Assembly (NCBI GenBank): GCA_039602395.1 | Contig: JBCNJP010000006.1 | Location: forward strand, 44,762,428-44,826,427 | Source of the DNA: Deinandra increscens subsp. villosa | Taxonomy: Eukaryota > Streptophyta > Magnoliopsida > Asterales > Asteraceae | Reading direction: 5' to 3' | Length of the DNA: 64,000 nucleotides | Shown here: piece after piece, positions 56,932 through 64,000 of the stretch | Layout of the letters: the number at the start of each line of letters is the position of its first letter | How positions within the stretch are numbered: the first letter of the stretch is position 1 | Notes under the pieces: generated by a model | Databases searched by the model: none | What the model was told of the DNA's origin: nothing | What the model saw: only the letters and a program-made list of their open reading frames with translations | Position numbers and translations under genes: made by a program

Positions 56932-57249
56932 TGTAAGTACACGGACGGATCTTACTACTGCATGATTTGATCAATACTATCAACACGAATGTAAATAAAG
57001 CTTTGCGTTATTGATTTCACTAAGAGATGATTACATAGAGTTCTAGAGAGAGAAAACACACTCAGATACACACACTTAAGATGACTCAAATGACAGCACT
57101 AGTTAACTCTTTCTAACGCAAACTATTTATACTAAGCAACTTACGCGGCGTACCAACCAACATACCATTGGTACGTTGGCTCCATACCAACTGGTACGGC
57201 CCATGGCAGCCCATGGCAAGTTGACACTACGACTCTCTAACAAGCTCTG
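56932..57249 (-). repeat. LTR of a gag-only-type element, main part, split by element I
   Basis: Minus-strand LTR related to those of F and G: the plus strand starts TGTAAGTACACGGACGGATC like the F LTR end, with TATAAATA (minus) at 57124-57131. Upstream of that TATA box the words GGTACG/CGTACC replace GGTTCG/CGAACC of F at the same position. Element I is inserted at CTCTG (57245-57249); the remainder is 62109 to about 62143. Apparently a solo LTR. Confidence 0.6.
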
Positions 57250-57613
57250 TGTTGAGTATTTGAGCCGAGAACGAAATCAAAACAATAAGCAACCAAGAAC
57301 GAATGAAAATGAAATCAAACAACGAAATCTTATTATCGACATGATAAAGAAGAAAAGTACAAAAGGAATTTGGAAAATGAACGACTAAACTAGAATCACC
57401 TAATTTGAGCTATATAAACCCTAAATCTTAATCCGCGCCCCCAAATACCTTTAACGGTCATTTAAATGTATATTAAGGAAGTTCCAAAATTGGTCATCCA
57501 ACTTTGGCCAAATATTTATCCACGATAAAACTATAACTTTCACCAACTTGTCAGTTTTGGCCCAAACTAGTTATTTAGACACATTTTCTTGAATTTGGTC
57601 TCTAACACCAACA
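57250..57613 (-). repeat. 3' LTR of element I
   Basis: 364 bp on the minus strand, TGTTGGTGTT to ACTCAACA; TATATA at 57411-57416. The purine-rich AAAGCTGGAGAA precedes its start at 57613. CTCTAA/TTAGAG (57625-57630 and 57600-57605 on the plus strand) brackets tract and LTR edge. Confidence 0.9.
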
Positions 57614-57765
57614 ATTCTCCAGCTTTAGAGCAAGATTCAAGATTGTATATCAGAATTAACAACCATATCAGCCTTGATCGATAGAGTTGCAAAATACACC
57701 AGTGACTCAATGAGTTTATGTGTATAAATGAGTCTAACTCCCAAGACTATCAATGTGTTAACCTG

Positions 57766-60700
57766 TCAAGTGATCTTGAGCTGCTCCAGGCACATATCAA
57801 ACTTGTACCCAACCAAGATTTTAGTTAACAAATCTGACAAATTCTCTTCTGTAGCTACAGCCTCCACTTCAACTTCTTTATCAGCTATAACATCTCTAAT
57901 GAAGTGTAACCTCACATTTATATGTTTGGTTCTTTCATGATGTATAGGATTCTTTGACAGCTGCAAAGCTCCCTAGTTGTCACACAGAACCAAAGCTTTA
58001 TCTACATCAACACATAATTCAGTAATGAAACCTTTTAGCCAAATTGCTTCCTTTATAGCTTCAGTCAAGGCAATGTATTCTGCCTCTGTTGATGATAAGG
58101 CCACAATATGCTGCAGGGATGCTTTCCAACTTATGAGCATACCTAGTAACATAAACACATACCCTGTAACAGATCTCCCCTTATCCTGGTCTTTGGCATA
58201 ATCACTATCTACATAACCCTTAATTACTGCCTGATGCATATAGCCTCTACCAAACATCAATCCTACATCCTTAGTTCCCTTTAGATACCTTAAGATCCAT
58301 TTAACTGCCATCCAATGTTCTCTCCCTGGGTTTGCTATGTACCTGCTAACTAAACTCACTGCATATCCCAAATCAGGCCTAGTACATACTAACAGATACA
58401 TCAGTGAACCAACAACATTAGCATAGGGTATATTCTCCATATCTTTCTTCTCCTTCTCACTGTTAGGACAGTTTCTATTAGAAAGCTTAAACTGAGGACC
58501 TAAAGGAGTTCTAACTGCTTTGCAGTCTGCCATTCTATATTTGTCTAACATCTTAGCAATATAAGAAGATTGGGATAACTTCAAAGTTCTATCCTTTCTA
58601 TTCCTAATTATCTCAATTCCTAATATTTTCCTGGCCTCACCCAACTCCTTCATCTCAAACTCCCTCATCAGCATCTCTTTGGTCCTAACAATCTCCTGTT
58701 TATCTCTAGCAGCCAGCAACATATTATCAACATATAACAACAGGTATATCATCTGCCCTGAACTATATTCCTTATAATAGACACAACTATCATAACTACT
58801 CCTACTAAAACCCTGAGAAATCACATAGTCATTAAATCTCATGTACCATTGCCTAGATGACTGTTTTAGCCCATACAGAGATTTGTTTAGCAAACAAACT
58901 TTGTTTTCCTGTCCTTTAACTATGAATCCCTCAGGCTGAGACATGTAAATCTTTTCATCTAAGTAGCCATGCAGAAATGCAGTCTTAACATCTAATTGCT
59001 CAAGTTCATAATCAAAATATGCAGTCAATGATAACACTGCTCTAATAGATGAATGCTTAACCACTGGTGAGAAGATTTCATTATAATCTACCCCTGCAAC
59101 TTGTGTAAACCCTTTGGCAACTAACCTTGCCTTATATCTAGGCTCTTGAATCCCTGGGATGCCTTCCTTATACTTGAATAACCACTTACAAGCAACTACC
59201 TTTTGATTCTTAGGTCTATCAACTATATTCCAGGTTTGATTCTTATTTAAAGAATCCATCTCCTCATTCATGGCCTGCAACCACTTTTGACTATCTTTTG
59301 CTTCTAAAATCAGTATAAGTCAATGGTTCATATATGCTTTCTTCTTCTGTGGCAGCAAAAGCATATGTAGATACATCTTCTCTAAACCTCATAGGTGGCA
59401 CTATTTGCCTTCTAGCTCTACCTTTAGCAATACTATACTCAGGCACTTGGCTAGAACTAGATCCTTGTGATTGGTCATCCTCCTGAGTTTCATCAGACCT
59501 ATCCTCCACCTCACTAAACACTTCCTTACTTCCTGAAGTTCTAGGCTCCTCCACCTCAATGGTCTTACTAAGATCTTTGTACATAATGTCTTCCTTAAAC
59601 ACAACATTTATGCTAATAAACACCTTAGGCCTACCCTCATCTATCCTCCAAACTCTATATCCTTTAACTCCCTCAGGGTAGCCTAGAAACACACACTTCA
59701 TTGCTCTAGGTTCTAACTTCCCCTGATCCATATGAGCATAAGCTATTGACCCAAACACCCCCAACCTGTCATAGTCTTGTGCTCTCCCTGACCACAACTC
59801 AATAGGAGTTTGCTTATCAATAGCAACAGATGGAGACCTATTTATGAGGTAAACAGTTGTACTAGCAGCTTCTGCCCAAAATGTTTTTGGTAATCCTGAG
59901 CTAGTCAACAAACATCTAACCTTATCAAGGATAGTCCTATTCATCCTCTCTATCACACCATTTTGCTGTGGTGTTCCAGGAATAGTAAGATGTCTAGCTA
60001 TTCCTTGATCCCTGCAAAACTGGTTAAACTCACCACTACAATACTCTAGATCATTATCAGTTCTTAATTTCTTGACTCTCTTACCTGTTTGATTCTCAAC
60101 TAAACTCTTCCATTCTTGGAACTTATTGAAGGCTTCATGCTTGCCCTTCAACACATATAACCAAACTCTCCTAGAGTAATCATCCATAATGGTCATGAAG
60201 TACTTAGCACCACCTAATGATTTTGTTCTTGCAGGTCCCCAAAGATCATAATAAACATACTCTAAAATACCTTTGGAAGAATGTATTCCTGGACTAAACT
60301 TAACTCTATGTGACTTCCCTAGTACACAAGTCTCACAAAAGCCTATATCACAGGAATTCAACTTACCAAACACCTCTTTCTAATGTAATTCTATCAAACC
60401 TTGTTAGCTAATATGGCCAAGTCTCCTATGCCACAAAACAGCAGCCCCACTTTGTCCCTCATTCACAACATGAGCAGACCCTACAACAACCTCTCCATCC
60501 AAGAAATAGAGATTGTTACCTCTTCTAGTTCCTGATAAGACTACCATAGATCCCTTAATGATCTTTGCTCTACCATTCTTCAAGCTTACATTGTAGCCAT
60601 CTTTCTCAAAAGTGCCTAGTGATATCAGACTTCTCCTAAGCTCAGGTATATACCTAACATTCTCCAACTTAGTTTCTGAACCACTTTCAAGCCTAAACAC

Positions 60701-61684
60701 AATTGAACCTGTCCCCATAACTCTACATGGCCTATCATCACCAAGCTTGACAGAACCTAACTCTTCTAGCTTTAATTCTCTAAAGAACTCTTTCCTAGGT
60801 GTCATGTGATATGAACATCCAGAATCCATGATCCAATTGGATTTCATATCACCATGTGTTACAACCAACACATCAACAGTTTCACACCCATCAGATTCTT
60901 CACCCTGGGACACGTTACTAGAATTCTTTGGCCCATTCCATTCATCTTTCTTTTTCTTAAACTCTGGACAATCCCTTTTTAAGTGCTTATCAGAAGTGCA
61001 CACAAAACATCTAAGTTGCCTAGTCTTAGACTTAGATCTACCCTGGTTCCCTTTCTTCTTTTGAAACCTATGATCTTGCCTACCTCTGCTAACATAAAGA
61101 CCCTCACTAACTTCATCCTTACCCTCTATGTTTCTCTTAGACAGTTCTTTAGAAATCATGGCTGATGTAACTTCTTCCATACTTAATGTTTCTCTACCAA
61201 ACATAATAGTATCTACAAAATGCTTATAAGAGCTTGGTAATGAAGATAAAAACATAATAGCTTTATCTTCATCATCAACATTCTCTAAATCTAAAGCAAG
61301 CCTATTAAACTCATCTATATGACTCTCCATTGAACAACCTGCACCCATTTTAAATGTATACATTTTTTTCTTAAGATATAACCGGTTAGCCAAAGACTTA
61401 ATCATATATAAGGATTCAAGTTTGGTCCATACCCCTGCAGTAGTGGTCTCCTTGGAGACTTCCCGAAGAACTCGATCTCCAAGACTCAAAATCAAGGCAC
61501 TGTGAGCTTTATCCAAGATTTCCTTCTTCTCTTTTTCGGTTAAGTCTTCGGGCAGGTTAGCTTCCCCCCTTAGTGCATCAACAGTCCCCTGGTGAACAAG
61601 GAACGCCCGCATTTTGAGTCTCCATAGGTTGAAGTCGTTTCTTCCATCGAATTTCTCAATGTCGAACTTCGTTGTGGTCACCAT
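57766..61684 (-). pseudogene. Gag-Pol polyprotein of element I, inactivated
   Basis: ATG at 61684. Gag (FDGRNDFNLWRLKMRAFLVH; TKLESLYMIKSLANRLYLKK), zinc knuckle CFVCTSDKHLKRDC at residues 226-239, and protease with DSGCSYHMT at D287. Integrase has the WHRRLGH and CETCVLGK zinc part, then YYDLWGP, RTDND and GVIERMNR carrying the D, D and E. The RT core runs from QLDVKTAFLHGYL to LYVDNMLLA, where the usual YVDD is YVDN. RNase H: VDSDYAKD, ALSSTEAEYIAL. Breaks: stop at 60404-60406, another about 10 codons on, a frameshift near 59285, and a stop at 57970-57972. Tnt1/Tork-like by gag and tail. Dead copy. Confidence 0.92.
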
Positions 61685-61730
61685 TCTTCACAATTGCAAA
61701 TCCTCGATCAATCGGAGTTGATTAACCTCG

Positions 61731-61741
61731 CTTTGATACCA
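61731..61741 (-). promoter_or_regulatory. Primer-binding site of element I
   Basis: TGGTATCAAAG on the minus strand, two bases from the LTR. It differs by one base from the TGGTATCAGAG used by the other elements. Confidence 0.75.
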
Positions 61742-61743
61742 AT

Positions 61744-62108
61744 TGTTGAGTATTTGAGCCGAGAACGAAATCAAAACAATAAGCAACCAAGAACAAATGA
61801 AAATGAAATCAAACAACGAAATCTTATTATCGACATGATAAAGAAGAAAAGTACAAAAGGAATTTGGAAAATGAACGACTAAACTAGAATCACCTAATTT
61901 GAGCTATATAAACCCTAAATCTTAATCCGCGCCCCTAACAACCTTTAACGGTCATTTAAACGTATATTAAGGAAGTTCCAAAATTGGTCCTCCAACTTTG
62001 GCCAAATATTTATCCAGTGATAAAACTACAACTTTCACCAACTTGTCAGTTTGGGCCCAAATTAGTTATTTAGGCACATTTTCTTAAATTTGGTCTCTAA
62101 CACCAACA
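61744..62108 (-). repeat. 5' LTR of element I
   Basis: 365 bp on the minus strand, TGTTGGTGTT to ACTCAACA; matches 57250-57613 with about 14 differences by eye. Confidence 0.9.
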
Positions 62109-62254
62109 CTCTGATCTAGATACAATACACGAGATACAATACGGTATTGGAAGTTTCGATTTTAGGTTTCTAGAAACTTTCTTGATTAGCATTTGAGTGG
62201 ACGTTTATTGCATTATGCTATTCAATAAAGAGTGTAGACGGAGATGAAGATTGA

Positions 62255-62395
62255 TTATAAAAGAATGAAAAAAAAAGTTTGTAGTGTCAAGTGGAACATT
62301 TGTGATATTAGGGTGTGAACAGGTGGCAGTTCAGGTTGTGAGCTTGCGCTTGTGTGACTTGAACTGACCTTTGATCGTCCACGATTTCGTTTCAT
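62255..62395 (-). pseudogene. Possible N-terminus of the MYB/SANT-like gene
   Basis: A 46-codon frame starting MKRNRGRSKVSSSHTSASSQ, a basic, Ser-rich start like those of plant MYB/SANT-like proteins. It lies on the same strand as, and upstream of, the fragment at 56602-56930, with the LTR and element I between. The link between the two parts is inference. Confidence 0.3.
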
Positions 62396-63386
62396 ACTCT
62401 TTTTAGTGAAGAAAAATAAAAATAGCTTGTATAGAGTTTTGAAGTAGTAGTAGTATTTGTTTATTTTTATAGTTAAGAGCGTGTAGAATTGTAAATAATG
62501 AAACTGATTTAATAATTATTTATTTTATTAAAAAGGACGGTTGGCAATGGTCATGAGGGGCAACAACTGAAGGTTTCACGCCACCTTAGACAAACACAAA
62601 GGGGGTTAGGCGGTGTTCAAATTCGATAGGGAATGCCTACGAGGACCTTGTCATGACGTCGCTCCCCTTTATATGATTTTTAACATCACTTGATGTGTTT
62701 CAACATTTGAAATAAAATATAAAATATAAAGTTATGAACAATTTCTTGCTTTCAACACTAAATCTTTATATTAATTATTTTTTTTCTTCCAAGTTCTTAT
62801 CACAATTCAAGTTAAAACCTTTTACATACATTAGACGTCTCCACGAATAATTAAAGCACATGTTATGTAAAATTAAGATGCTTTAAAGAAAATATATAAT
62901 ATGATAATCTTCTTAAGTTTTTTTTTGCAAAGCATAAATCAATAACACCACAAAACCGGCTTATCTCCAAGCAAGAGATAAGCCTCAAGAACAAGTTACT
63001 TTACATCAAAATTAAATTGGGACCATCGTTTTCAATCTACCATATCTTTCTTATATCTACTTTTGTACCAAAGAAAAACCAAAGCTTTCACGTCCGCCAC
63101 AATTTTAACCACATCCGGGGCTATGCTTGATAATCTTCTTATGTGTTTAGTATTATTTTTATATCAAAATATATTGTATATTTTAAGAACACCTCCTTAA
63201 GATTTCCAACAAGAAAATGCAACCGCATAAAACAAATGTAAAAATATACCAATCTCCTCACATAATATGTCACTCCCGAACTCATGCATCAAAGGAATTC
63301 AAATAATAAAGGAGAACATACCAAATATTAAAGAGTGACCAAATTCACCTAAGGTTTTTATTGTTTCCAATATCCAAACAAGTCTC
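62396..63386. other. Stretch without recognised gene
   Basis: AT-rich, apart from a GC-richer segment at about 62534-62672 containing ACGCCACCTTAGACAAAC and GACGTCGCTCCCC that may be a transposon remnant. The part nearest 63386 could be 3' untranslated sequence of the exon at 63387-63500. Confidence 0.35.
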
Positions 63387-63500
63387 TCAGTAGGACTTCC
63401 CGCAGTGTATCAAGCTCCCAGCACCAAGAAAAAGACCAAAAATTGCAGCACTGCCTAGTGTTGTTTGTCCAATATATCTAATCTTCATAAGTCCAGGGAC
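63387..63500 (-). CDS. Probable terminal exon of a small membrane protein gene
   Basis: On the minus strand, after a splice-acceptor-like AATGTAG, 37 codons follow without interruption to a TGA at 63387-63389: VPGLMKIRYIGQTT, then a hydrophobic segment LGSAAIFGLFLGAGSLI and the end HCGKSY. Codon structure, acceptor and hydrophobic composition suggest a real last exon whose earlier exons lie right of the window or in 63501-64000. I do not recognise the family with certainty and assign no function. It is the only sequence here that looks like an intact cellular gene part. Confidence 0.45.
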   Translation of the reverse strand, partial: VPGLMKIRYIGQTTLGSAAIFGLFLGAGSLIHCGKSY

Positions 63501-64000
63501 CTACATTTTCATTATGTGTATATATGTGTTTAACTGTGAGTATAAAATGGAAGAAAAGCTGGAAACTCCAAAAAGACATGTGCTAATTGTACAATCGAGC
63601 AGCTCAAGGGTATTTCAAATGAAGCTAGGGCTTCAGCCCACACTTCAATGGGCCCCAATGTCAAACACAAACAATATATGTTTTATTTGGTTTGAGCCTT
63701 GTATAATCTAATAACCATAAGAGTGACCCGTGTGATTAGGGATTAAGTCTCACAATTTTAGTTACCACTGACTTGATAGGGACAATCCATGGTAACTTTT
63801 AGGTAAATTGCGCATGACAAAATGGGAAGGTTAGGTACTAGGAGGAACCAAAGGTCTTGTAGGCTAACGGATGGTAATCCTCAACCGATGGTTGAGGGTT
63901 CTAGTTTCATGTTGAACATTAGTTTTGTAGATATAGAAGTAGGTTTAGAGGGTGTGTTAGTGTTCTAAAACACAAGTAATAGTAGGTGTTGAGTCATTTA
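63501..64000. other. Stretch right of the exon, no gene recognised
   Basis: Would be intron of the minus-strand gene ending at 63387. I see no second exon with confidence. Confidence 0.35.

Larger units (their letters stand above)
57250..62108 (-). mobile_element. Element I: full-length but defective Ty1/copia element (Tork/Tnt1-like), 4.86 kb
   Basis: Minus strand. LTRs 57250-57613 and 61744-62108 with a perfect target duplication CTCTG (57245-57249 and 62109-62113). Gag-protease-integrase-RT-RNase H order, as in copia. LTRs differ by about 4% by eye. Inactivated by three stops, one frameshift and a changed RT catalytic motif. Inserted in an LTR of the gag-only type. Confidence 0.92.

Noticed and set aside
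1..64000. tRNA or rRNA genes
   Set aside because: The TGGTATCAGAGC sites are primer-binding sites; no cloverleaf or rRNA core sequence was recognised.

Overview
The window is intergenic DNA from a plant nuclear genome, almost entirely LTR retrotransposons nested in one another. Support for this: initiator-methionine-tRNA primer sites (TGGTATCAGAGC), a plant Ty3/gypsy chromovirus with a C-terminal chromodomain-like region, a Ty1/copia element with gag of Tork/Tnt1 type, and a Tourist-like MITE. A eudicot, perhaps Asteraceae, is my guess from the gag families. One run of exactly 500 N marks an assembly gap. The only probable cellular coding DNA is a terminal exon near the right edge (63387-63500) and fragments of a MYB/SANT-like gene around 56.6-56.9 kb and 62.3 kb.

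Layout. 1-13109: gag-only LTR elements A (minus), G (plus) and B (plus, complete, inside G), plus a solo LTR inside G. G ends in an older Athila/Tat-like gag (13110-13239 and 23887-25655, minus), which is also split by element H, an intact Ty3/gypsy element (13240-23886) with perfect target-site duplications. 25791-32183: gag-only element D (plus). 32184-36310: degenerate copia-like remains with one LTR. 36311-41261: gag-only element E (minus), rearranged. 42119-49300: gag-only element F (minus, TSD GAATT) carrying a MITE and sitting in an older LTR. 49575-50074: gap, followed by a second near-identical copy of F (F', 50075-55499). 57250-62108: defective copia element I (minus, TSD CTCTG), inside another LTR that separates parts of the MYB/SANT-like gene.

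The dominant family (A, B, D, E, F, G) resembles plant TR-GAG elements: two LTRs, a primer site, a long gag-like protein with zinc knuckles and coiled coil, no protease, integrase or reverse transcriptase, then a conserved 1.5-2 kb noncoding 3' module. They must borrow enzymes from another element; no clear donor is visible here.

The main candidates for something undescribed are cis-structures. (1) Three tandem stem-loops in the 3' module whose stems differ between copies but stay paired, around a constant internal loop. (2) An inverted repeat bracketing the polypurine tract, different in sequence in each family but still paired. (3) Family-specific short words, mostly with a CGAA/TTCG core, iterated both just upstream of the LTR TATA box and in the transcribed leader, in the gag-only elements and also in the unrelated gypsy element.
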